64,000 bases of DNA from JAGWAJ01 sp965215155 (GCA_965215155.1 CBDCCY010000004.1:1116001-1180000), one strand, 5' to 3'; numbered from the stretch's first letter, positions 52,800-62,435 are shown. The notes: generated from the sequence alone by a model not told the origin. A program made the numbers and translations.

Positions 52800-55216
52800 C
52801 GGGCGACGCCGGGCCGCTGGCCCACGAGCTGCCGTACTGGGGCTGGGTCGACGAGCGGACCTGCCTGACCCGCGCCGGCGAGCTGGTGACGGTGGGAGCG
52901 CTGACGCCAGTGGTCGTCGACGGCCGGCGGGCCGAGGACCTCGACCTGGTGGCGGGGCGCTGGCAGCGGATGCTCTCCGGGCTGCCGCCCGAGATGCGGG
53001 TGACGTGGATCGTCGAGCGGCGGCCGGCGGCGTTCGACGCGCGTTCGCCGTCGCCGGACATCGCCGCCCTCGCCCAGCGCAAGCGGCAGGCGTTCCTGGC
53101 GGACCGCGTGCAGGACGTCGAGGCCCACGTCGTCTGGAGCTTCGACCCGCGGCTTCGGCAGTCGGCCGGCGGGCGCGGGCGCACATGGTGGCGGACGCTG
53201 GCCGCCGAGTGGCTGCGGCGTCGCCGTGCGCCGCACGAGTCTGCCTACCTGGCAGCGGACATCGCGCGGGCGGTCAAGACGGAAGCGGCGCTGGTGGCCG
53301 CCTCGGCGGCGCGCGTCGTGGACGCGACGCCGATCGAGATCCTGACCGCGGAGCAGGCGACGGCGGTGCTCTACCGGCTGGTCAACGGCGGCCTGGGGAG
53401 CTGGACGGCGGGCATGCGCACGGACGCCGGCGTCAACTGGCGGCTGGCCGGCGAGGACGTGGCGGCGGACCGTCAGGCGCTGCACGTCGGCGGCAAGCAG
53501 TTCGGGATCTGGTCGTGCGTGGCCCCGCCGGCAACCGTGACGGCCAACGCGCTGGCCGAGCTGTACGCGCTCCCGGCGCCGATGACGGCGATTGTCGAGT
53601 GGCGGCCGTGGTCGCGGGAGGCCGCGCGGAGGAAGCTGCGCTCGGCGCAGCGGCACTACTTCTCGAAGCGCTATTCCATGGCCGCCCACATGCAGGAGAA
53701 GGAGGGGACCGCCGCGGCTCTGGAGGACGCCGCCGCGAGCATCGAGGCGAACCGGGCCGGCGCGGCCCTGGTCGAGCTGGAGACCGAGGGCGTCTCGTAC
53801 GGGGACATGGCGCTGTCGGTCGCGGTGCGCGGCACGGCGGAGCAGCTGGAGCCGTGGGGCGCGGACATCCAGCGCGTCTTCGGCGGCCTGGACGCGAAGG
53901 CGGTGCGCGAGTCCTACGGACAGCTCGCCGTCTGGTTCGGGCGGCTGCCGGGGCAGCCGGCCTCCAGGCAGCCGCGGCGCGTCTTCGTCTCGGCGGGCGT
54001 CGCCGCGTGCCTGGCGCCGCTGTTCGGCCCGCCGCGCGGCGACCGCCGCTGCGCACACCTGGACAAGCCCGCGCTGACCGTCTTCGAGACGCCGGCCGGC
54101 ACGCCCTACCACTACGACCTGTTCGGGGGGCGCGACGTCGGCCACACGCTGATGCTCGGGGCGACGGGCGCCGGCAAGAGCTTCACGCTCAACTTCCTGC
54201 TGGTCCAGGCGCTGCAGTACGACCCGCGCGTCCTGATTCTCGATCTCGGCGGCAGCTACCGCGCCCTGACGCAGTTCCTCGGCGGCGGCTACCTGGAGGT
54301 GTCTCCAGAGAAGGACGCGATCCCGCTCCGGCCGTTCGGCCTGGAGTCGACCGAGCGGACGGTCCAGTTCCTCTCGGCCTGGGTGCTGCGGCTGCTGCGG
54401 ATCGGCGGCTGGGAGGAGTCGAGCGGCGACCTCTCCGAAGTCCGGGCGCGCATCGAGGACCTGTACGCGCTGGCCCCGGCGCGCCGGTCGCTCGGCAATC
54501 TCGTGCGGTCGCTGCCGGCGCCGATGTGGCCGGCGCTCTCGCGCTGGCACGGCTCGGGGGCCTGGGGCAAGTGGTTCGACAACCCCCCGGCGGAGGACGC
54601 CGATCTCACCCTGGCCGACTGGCAGGTGATCGACCTGGCCGGCGCGGTCGAGCACGAGGACTGGTGCGAGGCGGCGCTGCTCTACCTGCTCGAACGGCTG
54701 CGGACCGAGATCGAATCGCCCGCCGAGACGACGCGCCTGAAGCTGATGGTGGTCGACGAGGCGTGGCGCTACCTGCGGGACCCGGTGGTGCTGGGGCGGC
54801 TCACGGAGGCGGCGCGCACGTGGCGCAAGCGCAACGCCGCGCTGATCCTCGCCACGCAGTCAGCCGCCGACATCACCCAGACGCCCGGCGCGGCGGCGCT
54901 CCTGGAGTCGATGCCGACGCGGCTGTTCCTCGCCAACCCGGACTTCCCCGCGGCCGGGCAGGCGACCTTCCAGCTTGGCGATGACGAGCTGCGCACGGTC
55001 CGCGAGCTGGAGCCGAAGCGCGAGCTGTACCTGCGGCGCCCGACGACGGCTGCCGTGCTGCGCCTGGCGGTCGACCCGGAGAGCTACTGGCTCTACACGT
55101 CGTCGGCCGGGGACGCGCAGCGGCGCGCGGAGATGGTGGCGCGCTACGGGGTTGAGGGCGCGATCGTGCGGCTGGCGGCGGGGCTGGATCACAAGCGGGC
55201 GGCGGTGCTCGGGTGA
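52796..55216 (+). CDS. trbE: TrbE/VirB4 conjugative ATPase
   Basis: The GTG at 52796 overlaps the preceding stop. The protein has 806 residues with the usual VirB4 N-terminal domain. Walker A is LMLGATGAGKSFTLNFLLVQ near residue 455 and Walker B LMVVDEAWRYLRDP near 650. The late motif LILATQSAADITQTPGAAAL follows. It powers pilus biogenesis and substrate transfer at the inner membrane. The length is normal and the frame intact. Confidence 0.95.
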   Translation: MTGDAGPLAHELPYWGWVDERTCLTRAGELVTVGALTPVVVDGRRAEDLDLVAGRWQRMLSGLPPEMRVTWIVERRPAAFDARSPSPDIAALAQRKRQAFLADRVQDVEAHVVWSFDPRLRQSAGGRGRTWWRTLAAEWLRRRRAPHESAYLAADIARAVKTEAALVAASAARVVDATPIEILTAEQATAVLYRLVNGGLGSWTAGMRTDAGVNWRLAGEDVAADRQALHVGGKQFGIWSCVAPPATVTANALAELYALPAPMTAIVEWRPWSREAARRKLRSAQRHYFSKRYSMAAHMQEKEGTAAALEDAAASIEANRAGAALVELETEGVSYGDMALSVAVRGTAEQLEPWGADIQRVFGGLDAKAVRESYGQLAVWFGRLPGQPASRQPRRVFVSAGVAACLAPLFGPPRGDRRCAHLDKPALTVFETPAGTPYHYDLFGGRDVGHTLMLGATGAGKSFTLNFLLVQALQYDPRVLILDLGGSYRALTQFLGGGYLEVSPEKDAIPLRPFGLESTERTVQFLSAWVLRLLRIGGWEESSGDLSEVRARIEDLYALAPARRSLGNLVRSLPAPMWPALSRWHGSGAWGKWFDNPPAEDADLTLADWQVIDLAGAVEHEDWCEAALLYLLERLRTEIESPAETTRLKLMVVDEAWRYLRDPVVLGRLTEAARTWRKRNAALILATQSAADITQTPGAAALLESMPTRLFLANPDFPAAGQATFQLGDDELRTVRELEPKRELYLRRPTTAAVLRLAVDPESYWLYTSSAGDAQRRAEMVARYGVEGAIVRLAAGLDHKRAAVLG

Positions 55217-55230
55217 CGCGAGGAGGAACG

Positions 55231-56166
55231 ATGAAGCGGAGGTTGACGGCGCTGGGAGGGTGCGTGCTGCTGGCGGCGGCGCCGTCCGCGGCGCAGGGAA
55301 TCCGGACCGTGGCGAGCGGCGCCGAGGAGCAGGCGATCGCGGTCACCTCGCAGGTGCGCCACACGACGACCATCGTGCTGCCGCGCGAGGAGGTGATCGC
55401 CGACGTGGTGGCTGGCGACGCGGACTACTGGGACGTGTCGGCGGCGGAGAACGTGGCGTACGTCAAGCCGCTGGAGGCGGGCGTCGCGTCGAACGTGACG
55501 CTCGTGACCGAGAGCGGCCGGGTGTGGGCGCTGCTGGTGGCCGAGTCGTCCAGCGACGACCCGGACCTGGTCGTGTACGTCGACGGGCCGGAGTGGCCAT
55601 CGCCGGCGGAGGCACCGCGCCATGCGCCGGCGTTCGTGGCCGGCGGCGAGCTGGTGGCGCACGAGGCCGAGGAGGCGGCGGCGCGGGCCGAGCTTCTGGC
55701 GCTTGAGGAAGCCGCGGCCGAGGATGTGTCGGCCATCTGGACGGAGCACGACGCCGCGTGGACGCGCTGGCGCGACGAATATCCGCGGCGGCTGCGCTTC
55801 CCCTACCGGCTCGACGAGGCGGCCTTCGGGCCGCCGTTCGAGGTCGAGGCGCTGTGGCACGACGGGCGCTTTACGTACCTGCGCTCGCGGGCCGAGGAGT
55901 CGCCGGCGCTCTACGAGCTGCAGGAGGCGGACCGAAGGTTGGGCCGCACGGGGCTCGAGCCGAGCCTCGTGTCGTACGAGGTGTTCGACGACGGGCTGTA
56001 CGTCGCCGACCACGTGCTCGGGCCGGGGCGGCTGCGGATCGGCGACTCCGAGACGGAGTGGTCGGTCGGCCGGAAGGAGAGGACGTGGACCTGGAAGACG
56101 CGCACGGTGGTGGGCGGAATGTTCGCGGCGGTGGCGGCCGTGCTGGTCCAGGGGATGGCGCGATGA
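55231..56166 (+). CDS. trbG: VirB9/TrbG-type protein, copy 1, with a C-terminal membrane helix
   Basis: The ATG at 55231 has AGGAGG at a good distance. The 311-residue protein has a signal peptide (MKRRLTALGGCVLLAAAPSA). The VirB9 N-domain follows (QVRHTTTIVLPREEVIADVV, NVTLVTESGRVWALLVAES), then a long Ala/Glu-rich helical insertion at about 125-180 and the C-domain (YLRSRAEESPALYELQEADR). It ends in a predicted membrane helix, VVGGMFAAVAAVLVQGMAR, not usual for VirB9. Its normal partners are the VirB7 lipoprotein and VirB10 in the outer-membrane core. Confidence 0.85.
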   Translation: MKRRLTALGGCVLLAAAPSAAQGIRTVASGAEEQAIAVTSQVRHTTTIVLPREEVIADVVAGDADYWDVSAAENVAYVKPLEAGVASNVTLVTESGRVWALLVAESSSDDPDLVVYVDGPEWPSPAEAPRHAPAFVAGGELVAHEAEEAAARAELLALEEAAAEDVSAIWTEHDAAWTRWRDEYPRRLRFPYRLDEAAFGPPFEVEALWHDGRFTYLRSRAEESPALYELQEADRRLGRTGLEPSLVSYEVFDDGLYVADHVLGPGRLRIGDSETEWSVGRKERTWTWKTRTVVGGMFAAVAAVLVQGMAR

Positions 56167-56972
56167 GGGCCTGGGCGCTGACGCTCGGATGCGCCCTGGC
56201 CGCGGCGCCCGCAGCCGCGCAGGGGCTTCGCGCGCCGTCCATGTCGGAGGACGCACCGATCAAGGTGACGACGCGCGTACGTCACGTGGCCGCCGTCGTG
56301 TTGCCGGAGACGGCCGAGATCGTCGACGTGGTCGTGGGCGACGCGGCGCAGTGGGATGTGTCGGCCGCGGCGCACCTGGCCTTCGTCCGGCCGCTCGCCG
56401 AGGGCGCCCGCTCGAACCTCGTGCTCCTGACGGCGGACGGCGCCATCGTGCCGTTGGCGCTGGTTGAGAGCGCGGAAGCGCCGGTGGACGCCGTCGTGCG
56501 CGTCCGCGTCGGCGCGTCGGAACCGGATGCCGGCCCCGTGCTGGCCGCCGCCGGGACGGTCGAGTCGGCATCGGCGCGGGCGGCTGAGGCGTGGGAGGCG
56601 GTCGCCGCGGCCGAGGCGCGGGCGGCCGAACGGATCGAGGCGGCGCGGTCCGCCGCGTGGGACAGGCTCGACGCGGACCGCGAGGCGTACTCCCGGCATG
56701 CGCGGTTCGACTACCGCTGGCCCGCCGAGGCGGCCGGATACCCGTGGATGGTCGAGGGGATGTGGCACGACGGCCAGCGGACGTACCTCCGGACCCGGGC
56801 GCTCTCGCCGGTGCTCTACGAGCGCGTCGGCGGCGAGCTGAAGCCGGTAACGGTCTCCGCAATGTTCGACGACGTGCTGCACGTCGTCCCGCGGGTGCTC
56901 GGGGCCGGCGCGCTGGCCGTGGGCGGGCGGCGGCTCACGTGGTCGGTGTCGCCGCGGAAGGCGGGTCCGTGA
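56163..56972 (+). CDS. VirB9/TrbG-type protein, copy 2
   Basis: The ATG at 56163 overlaps the preceding stop. The protein has 269 residues with a signal peptide ending AAPAAAQ. The same two domains and helical insertion as copy 1 are present (VRHVAAVVLPETAEIVDVVV, MWHDGQRTYLRTRALSPVLY, FDDVLHVVPRVLGAGALAVG). It lacks the C-terminal membrane helix. The two proteins are tandem paralogues that have diverged, so the secretion core may use two different VirB9 subunits. Confidence 0.85.
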   Translation: MRAWALTLGCALAAAPAAAQGLRAPSMSEDAPIKVTTRVRHVAAVVLPETAEIVDVVVGDAAQWDVSAAAHLAFVRPLAEGARSNLVLLTADGAIVPLALVESAEAPVDAVVRVRVGASEPDAGPVLAAAGTVESASARAAEAWEAVAAAEARAAERIEAARSAAWDRLDADREAYSRHARFDYRWPAEAAGYPWMVEGMWHDGQRTYLRTRALSPVLYERVGGELKPVTVSAMFDDVLHVVPRVLGAGALAVGGRRLTWSVSPRKAGP

Positions 56973-58381
56973 TGGCGAAGTGGAGGCAGCTTCTCCAGCC
57001 CCCGGCCGGCGCGCTGCCGGGGAACCTGGTCACGAAGGTCGGCATCGGCGTCATCGCCGTGCTGCTCGTGGGCCTCGTGCTGAGCCAGTCGGGCGGCGAT
57101 CCGGAGACAGAGAACGGCGCCGGTACGGAGCCGCAGATCACGGGGCGGGGCGTGGTCGGGCAGCTCCGCTCCCGCCTGACGCAGCTTGAGGAGCAGCGGC
57201 TGACCGAGGAGGAGAACCGCGGCCGGGAGGCGGCGGCTTCGGCGGCCGGCTCTTCGACCCTCTCTCCGCCGACGCTGCCGGAGGCCGCCGGCACGCGCGA
57301 ACCGGACGATCCGGCGCCGCTGCCGACGGCCGGGGAGGTCGAGCTGCGGGAGCGGCTGCGGCTGGAGGCGATCGAGCGGCGCGCGCGGTCGCTGCGAGCC
57401 CGGAGCGTCGTGCATACCTTCCGGGGCGCGCCGCGCGCGGTGGACGCCGAGCATCCGGACCCGGGCGGCCAGAGCACGGGCCAGCCGGCGACGGCGGCAG
57501 CCGGCGCCAGCGCGAGCGGCAACGGCGCGCCCGGCGTGCCGCCGCCCCCCGATCCGGCGGCCGTCGCCGGCCGGATCGAGGACGCCGGCGCCGCGCTGCT
57601 GACGGGACTGGCGGACGGCAACGCGGACGGTGCCGCGCCCCCAGCGCGGACGGTGCCCGGCGTGACCGGACCGCCTGCCGGGGAGACCGGGGAGCCGGTT
57701 GTGCTGACGGCGCCGGCGGACCCGGCCGGCTGGGAGCGAGTCTACGAGGGCTCCATGCTGAGCGCGGTCCTGGTGACGCAACTCGACGGCGACTTCGCCG
57801 GGCCGGTGCTCGCGCAGGTGGCGATCCCGTTCTACTCGGGCGACCGGCAGCGCGTCCTCGTGCCGCGCGGGGCGAGGCTGCTGGGGACGGCCGAGGCCGT
57901 CCGCCACGAGGACCAGAGCCGGCTCGCGGTCGGTTTCCATCGCCTCGTCTGGCCCGACGGCCGGTGGGTGGATCTCGCCTTCCACGGCCTCAACGCCATC
58001 GGCGAGAGCGCGCTGGCCGACGAGGTGGACCGGCACTACGCGTCGACGTTCGCGGCGGCCGGCGCCGTGGGCGTGCTCGCGGGCCTCACGCTTCAGGGCT
58101 CCGACCCGTACGCCGGCGGCGGGGCCGGCTTCCGCGCCGCGGCCGGGCAGGGCTTCGGCCAGTCGGCGACGCAGATTCTCGGGCGGTTCCTCAACCGCCT
58201 GCCCACGGTCACCATCCGCGCCGGCCACCGGCTGCGCGTGTGGGCGACCTCGGATTTCCTCGTACCGCGGCCCGCGCCGCACCCGGGAAGGATGCACCGA
58301 TGGTGCGTCGTGCCGACGCGGGCGGGAGACCGGCTGCGTCACGCTGTTCTTCTCCAGCGGGTGCAAGTCCCGCCTCGGTAA
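56972..58381 (+). CDS. trbI: TrbI/VirB10-type protein, 3' end interrupted by a group II intron
   Basis: The ATG at 56972 overlaps the preceding stop. After a short cytoplasmic part, the membrane helix lies at about 20-40 (VTKVGIGVIAVLLVGLVLSQ). A long Pro/Ala-rich linker follows. The VirB10 barrel domain starts near residue 255 (GSMLSAVLVTQLDGDFAGPV, VPRGARLLGTAEAVRHEDQS, RLPTVTIRAGHRLRVWATSD). The protein is essentially complete at PHPGRMHR (58299). The reading frame then enters the intron and stops at TAA 58379-58381. After splicing, the stop is expected to overlap the start of the next gene. Confidence 0.9.
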   Translation: MAKWRQLLQPPAGALPGNLVTKVGIGVIAVLLVGLVLSQSGGDPETENGAGTEPQITGRGVVGQLRSRLTQLEEQRLTEEENRGREAAASAAGSSTLSPPTLPEAAGTREPDDPAPLPTAGEVELRERLRLEAIERRARSLRARSVVHTFRGAPRAVDAEHPDPGGQSTGQPATAAAGASASGNGAPGVPPPPDPAAVAGRIEDAGAALLTGLADGNADGAAPPARTVPGVTGPPAGETGEPVVLTAPADPAGWERVYEGSMLSAVLVTQLDGDFAGPVLAQVAIPFYSGDRQRVLVPRGARLLGTAEAVRHEDQSRLAVGFHRLVWPDGRWVDLAFHGLNAIGESALADEVDRHYASTFAAAGAVGVLAGLTLQGSDPYAGGGAGFRAAAGQGFGQSATQILGRFLNRLPTVTIRAGHRLRVWATSDFLVPRPAPHPGRMHRWCVVPTRAGDRLRHAVLLQRVQVPPR

Positions 58382-58886
58382 GCGCCGGAGCGCCGAGTAG
58401 CAGACCCCAGGCACGACCGGAGACGGCCGTGGCCCGAGCGGGGTGTCAGAAGCCTCTTCGGAGGGAGCAAGTCCGCGGGCCGCAACATGAAGTGAAGCCT
58501 GCAGCCTCGACACATTCACAATCCGAGAGCCGAGCCGCTCATCTCACGGCGAAGGCCATGTCTCCCGCGCCCCGGTCCGGCGGTGTACGCGCGGGAGGTC
58601 TCGGCGGGGTATGGGGCGCAGCACGCGGACACGGAGAGGGACGGAACACGAGAGGCCCGTCTGCGCGGCCCGGGTCGGGGCAGCGCGGCCCGCATAAGCC
58701 GAAGGTGAAAGCGGGCGCGGCGCAGCGGGAGTCCGAGGGGGCCATAGTACTGCGGAGGGCCGTGCAGCAGAACGCGGCCGGAGGGAAGGGCCCCTGCGGT
58801 GGACACGGCGTGGGCGCAAGGACGCGCGAGGGCATGGCCGGCGAGACCGGACCCAACTCCCCCGGGAGGCGTCCGCCTCTCGACAA

Positions 58887-60191
58887 GTGCGCCAATTGCA
58901 ACGACGCCTGTGGGCCGCGGCCAAGCGGTCCCCGAAGCGGCGCTTCCACGCCCTGATGGACCGGATCTGGAGGGATGACGTCCTCCGGGAGGCGTGGCGG
59001 CGTGTCAAGCGGAATCGTGGCTCGGCGGGTGTCGATTCCGAGACGCTGGCCGAGATTGAGCAGCGCGGTGTCGATGAGTTCCTGCGGGAACTCGGCGCGG
59101 CGTTGCGCGCGGGGACGTACCGGCCGCAGCTGGTCCTTCGGCGGTACATTCCCAAGGCCGATGGCCGACGACGACCGCTGGGGATACCGACGGTCCGTGA
59201 CCGGGTGGCGCAGATGGCCGCGACGCTGGTGTTGAGCCCCATCTTCGAGGCGGATTTCCGCGATTCGTCGTATGGGTTTCGACCGAAGCGGAGCGCGACG
59301 CAGGCGCTGGAGGTCCTTCGCGTCCGCGGGGCGCGCGGGGGCTGCCACGTGCTGGACGCCGACATCTGCGACTACTTCAGCAGCATCGACCACGCGAAGT
59401 TGCTGACGCTGGTGCGCCAGCGGGTGTCGGACCGGCGAGTCCTTCGTCTGCTACGGCTGTGGCTGGCGGCGGGAGTGATGGACGAGGGGCGGGTGCATCG
59501 GACCCTGGCGGGGACTCCGCAGGGGGGCGTCATCTCGCCGCTCTTGTCGAACATCTTCCTGCATGTGCTCGACCGGGTCTGGGAGGACCGGTGGGCGCAC
59601 CTGGGTACGCTGGTGCGTTACGCCGACGACTTCGTGGTGATGTGCGATACGAAGGCGGCGGTCGAGACGGCTCGGGAGCGGGTGGGCCTGGTGCTGGCCC
59701 GCCTCGGGCTGGAGCTGCATCCGGAGAAGACGCGGGTGGTCGACCTGACAGACGGCCGTGAAGGCTTCGATTTCCTGGGGTGTCATCTGCACAAGCGCAT
59801 GAGCGGTCCCATCTGGGCCCGCAAGCGGCGACGGGTGTATTTCCTGCACCGCTGGCCGTCTCGACGTGCGATGAAGCAGGTGCGCGCCCGCGTGCGGGCG
59901 CTGACCCCTCGGGGCCGCTGCCACACGGACCTGCGTCTGGTCATCGCGGACGTGAACCGGGTCCTTCGCGGGTGGGGGCAGTATTTCCGGACCGGCAATG
60001 CGGCGACCCACTTCGTACAGCTCGACGACTACGTGGCTGGGCGTCTGCGCGGCTTGCTTCTCAAGCGTGCGGGGGCTCGTCTGGTGGCTGGTCGGGCGCG
60101 GGCTTGGCGTCGTCCGTTCTTCGAGGCCCTGGGGCTCGTCCGCCTGCGCGGCACGATTCGGTATCCGGGGGTGGTGCATGCTGCGACCTGA
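58887..60191 (+). CDS. ltrA: Group II intron reverse transcriptase/maturase
   Basis: The protein has 434 residues from a GTG at 58887. Reverse transcriptase motifs include RRYIPKADGRRRPLGIPTVR, DSSYGFRPKRSATQALE, DADICDYFSSID, AGTPQGGVISPLLSNIFLHV and the catalytic RYADDFVVMC near residue 245. A maturase (X) domain follows, with CHTDLRLVIADVNRVLRGWG and QYFRTGN. No HNH endonuclease domain is visible, as in shorter bacterial classes. The frame is intact, so the intron may splice and move. Confidence 0.95.
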   Translation: MRQLQRRLWAAAKRSPKRRFHALMDRIWRDDVLREAWRRVKRNRGSAGVDSETLAEIEQRGVDEFLRELGAALRAGTYRPQLVLRRYIPKADGRRRPLGIPTVRDRVAQMAATLVLSPIFEADFRDSSYGFRPKRSATQALEVLRVRGARGGCHVLDADICDYFSSIDHAKLLTLVRQRVSDRRVLRLLRLWLAAGVMDEGRVHRTLAGTPQGGVISPLLSNIFLHVLDRVWEDRWAHLGTLVRYADDFVVMCDTKAAVETARERVGLVLARLGLELHPEKTRVVDLTDGREGFDFLGCHLHKRMSGPIWARKRRRVYFLHRWPSRRAMKQVRARVRALTPRGRCHTDLRLVIADVNRVLRGWGQYFRTGNAATHFVQLDDYVAGRLRGLLLKRAGARLVAGRARAWRRPFFEALGLVRLRGTIRYPGVVHAAT

Positions 60192-60204
60192 AGTCCACCT
60201 GGTA

Positions 60205-60236
60205 AGCCGTGTGCGGGAAATCCGCACGCACGGTTT
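60205..60236 (+). ncRNA. Domain V of the group II intron
   Basis: A 32-base hairpin with the AGC triad, GAAA tetraloop and CG bulge, the most conserved part of group II ribozymes. Confidence 0.9.
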
Positions 60237-60297
60237 GAACGGGGGTCTTGCTTTCAGCCGGTCGGTACCGCCGCCCGGTGCCCAGTGAGATCTACCA

Positions 60298-61416
60298 ATG
60301 ACGAAGAAGAAGTGGCGCTGGCTTGTCGCGGCCATCGTGGTGGCCGTCGTGGCGGGGACGTGGACGGCGCGGCGCGCGCGGGCGTGCCTGTTGGGCTCCT
60401 GCGACACGATCATCATCGCCAACCAGATCACGCAGATCGCCCACATGGTCACGCAGATCGGGAGGATGGTCGAGCAACTCCAGTCGCTCGACGGCGTCCT
60501 GGCGACGAGCACCGAGCTGGTCACCTCGAACGACGTCGGGATGGGCAACATCGGCCGCCTGCGCGAGGTGACCGACGCCGGCTGGCTGATCGGCCGCCAC
60601 GGCATCGGCCTGTCGACGAGCAGCAGCTCGGGCGGCGTCGGCGCGTTCCTCCAGCGGATCCCCGGTGTGACCGACGAGGCGGGCTGGCTCGACGTGCTGG
60701 CCGCGCCGCGCCTGGGCGACCCGTCGTCGGCGACGACGCTGCTGAGCGGGCGTCCGGCGACGGAGACCTCGGCGGCCGAGCCGAGCGCCTTTCGCTCGTG
60801 GGCCGCGCCGGCCGGGCCGGCGTGGTCCAACCCCGGCCGCAACGCCGCCCGCGAGACGCTCGACATCCTCGGCGACGTGGCCGAGGGAACGGCGAGTTGG
60901 CGCACTGTCTGGGACGACCTCGAAGGGGCGCTGCCGCCGAGCGTCACGGCGGCGGACCTGCAGGCGCTGCGGCTCGCGCGCCAGGTGGTCGACGGGATCG
61001 TGCGGCAGTGGGAGCGCTCGGAAATCCGGTCGGCAGCCGACCTGACGCACACCCACGCGGTCGCCGAGGCGGCCTCGACGCTGTCGGTGCAGGTGGGCGA
61101 GTCGGCGGCGCACCTGGCCGCGCTGCGGGACGACGACCTGATGCGGACCCAGCGCGTCGACCAGGCGGCGCTGGCCAACGGCGTGACGCAGACCGAGCTG
61201 CAGATGGCGCAGGCGCAGCTTGCGGCCTACGAGGCGGCGCGCGAGTCCCGCGAGCGCTACGAGGCCGAGCGGGCGCGGCGCGAGGCGCTCGCCCGCTGGC
61301 GGGCCGACGCGGTGCGGGCCGAGGCCGAGCAGGACACCTTCGTCAATGAGCTGACCGCGGCCGCCGGCGCACTGGCCGACAGCCATCGGTTCGTGCCGTC
61401 GCCGTCGGACTGGTAG
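60298..61416 (+). CDS. trbJ: TrbJ/VirB5-type protein
   Basis: The ATG at 60298 is 3 bases after the inferred intron end. In the intron-free DNA it would lie behind the GGAAGGA at the end of trbI. The protein has 372 residues, a signal segment (WRWLVAAIVVAVVAGTW), and then long helices (IANQITQIAHMVTQIGRMVE, VTQTELQMAQAQLAAYEAAR). These are typical of TrbJ/VirB5 minor pilus components. Translation from the unspliced RNA would use the intron's 3' end as leader. Confidence 0.8.
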   Translation: MTKKKWRWLVAAIVVAVVAGTWTARRARACLLGSCDTIIIANQITQIAHMVTQIGRMVEQLQSLDGVLATSTELVTSNDVGMGNIGRLREVTDAGWLIGRHGIGLSTSSSSGGVGAFLQRIPGVTDEAGWLDVLAAPRLGDPSSATTLLSGRPATETSAAEPSAFRSWAAPAGPAWSNPGRNAARETLDILGDVAEGTASWRTVWDDLEGALPPSVTAADLQALRLARQVVDGIVRQWERSEIRSAADLTHTHAVAEAASTLSVQVGESAAHLAALRDDDLMRTQRVDQAALANGVTQTELQMAQAQLAAYEAARESRERYEAERARREALARWRADAVRAEAEQDTFVNELTAAAGALADSHRFVPSPSDW

Positions 61417-61454
61417 TCCTCCGCCGGCGAATCCACAACAGGAGACGGATACCC

Positions 61455-62435
61455 ATGGGGCTGCAAGACCTGGTGCTGATGCTCCAGCAGGCTTCGATCC
61501 TGGTGGGCCAGCTGATGGCCTCGGTGGCGCCTGCGGTGGCGGGAGCCGGGATGCAGCTCTGGCAGGGGCTGGCGTTGATCGTCGTCGTGTGGACCGGGGC
61601 GCAGATGGCGCTGTCGGGCGGCGGCATCAACATACCCGGCGTCGTGCGCATGGTCATCGGGCTGTCGATCCCGCTCGGCATGCTCCAGTTCTACACGTCG
61701 CCGCTGCCGGGAACGGGCCGCAGCGTGCCGGAGCTGATCACCGGGATGGGCGAGTGGCTCCAGCTGATGATCGTGGCCGACGCCGGCGCCGCGATGATGG
61801 AGCAGCTCGGCCTCGCCGGCACCGCCTGGCGGGAGATGCTCGGCGACGGCGGGCCGTTCGGGGGGATGGGCGGCTTCGGCTGGAACCTGCTGACGGACCT
61901 GCCGGCGGTGCTCGACGCGGCGTTCGACCTGGCCGTGACGGTCGTGCTGATGATGCTGTTGGCGATGGGCCTGGTCGTGGTCTTCGCCATCGGGCAGGCG
62001 CAGGTCATGTGGGCGCAGCTGGCGCTGTCGATCGCGTTGGTGCTCGGCCCGATCTGCATTCCCTGGCTGCTGGTGCCGCAGCTCTCCTTCCTCTTCTGGG
62101 GCTGGCTGCGCACGGTGCTCGTCTACTCGCTCTACGGCGCGGTGGCCGCGGCCATCTTCCGGGTCGTCACCGAGCTGGGGGTCTTCGTCGTCCAGGGCTG
62201 GACGGGCGACGTCGCGGCCGGCGTCGAGTGGGCTGGGCCGACCGGGATCATGACCGCGTGGCGGCGGTCGCTGGTGACAATCCCCTACATCGTGGCGGCG
62301 GGCCTGGCGACTCTGAAGGTCGGCGAACTGACGCAGATGCTCGTCTCGGGCGGCGGCAACGTCGGCTCGGGGGCGTCGGGGCGGGCGATGCAGACGGCGG
62401 CGGTGGCGCGGGTGGCCGTGACGGGAGGAGTGTGA
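61455..62435 (+). CDS. trbL: TrbL/VirB6-type membrane protein
   Basis: The protein has 326 residues with five or six membrane helices (LALIVVVWTGAQMALSGGGI, LAVTVVLMMLLAMGLVVVFA, QLALSIALVLGPICIPWLLV, VLVYSLYGAVAAAIFRVVTE). It has the VirB6/TrbL pattern including GPICIPWLLVPQLSFLFWGW. It forms the inner-membrane channel. A GGAGAC stands upstream of the ATG. Its end overlaps the next start. Confidence 0.85.
   Translation: MGLQDLVLMLQQASILVGQLMASVAPAVAGAGMQLWQGLALIVVVWTGAQMALSGGGINIPGVVRMVIGLSIPLGMLQFYTSPLPGTGRSVPELITGMGEWLQLMIVADAGAAMMEQLGLAGTAWREMLGDGGPFGGMGGFGWNLLTDLPAVLDAAFDLAVTVVLMMLLAMGLVVVFAIGQAQVMWAQLALSIALVLGPICIPWLLVPQLSFLFWGWLRTVLVYSLYGAVAAAIFRVVTELGVFVVQGWTGDVAAGVEWAGPTGIMTAWRRSLVTIPYIVAAGLATLKVGELTQMLVSGGGNVGSGASGRAMQTAAVARVAVTGGV

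Larger units (their letters stand above)
58303..60295 (+). mobile_element. Group II intron
   Basis: The 5' end GTGCG at 58303 matches the group II consensus. Domain V is clear at about 60205-60236: AGCCGTGTGCGG, GAAA tetraloop, complementary strand with a CG bulge, and ACGGTTT. The catalytic triad reads AGC. Domain I-III sequence precedes the intron protein (58303-58886), and the element ends near CTAC (60295); a 1-2 base uncertainty remains at the 3' junction. It lies exactly between the trbI and trbJ genes. Confidence 0.85.

Noticed and set aside
58303..58381. Native C-terminal extension of TrbI past residue 443
   Set aside because: This segment is the 5' end of the group II intron, read through by chance until TAA.
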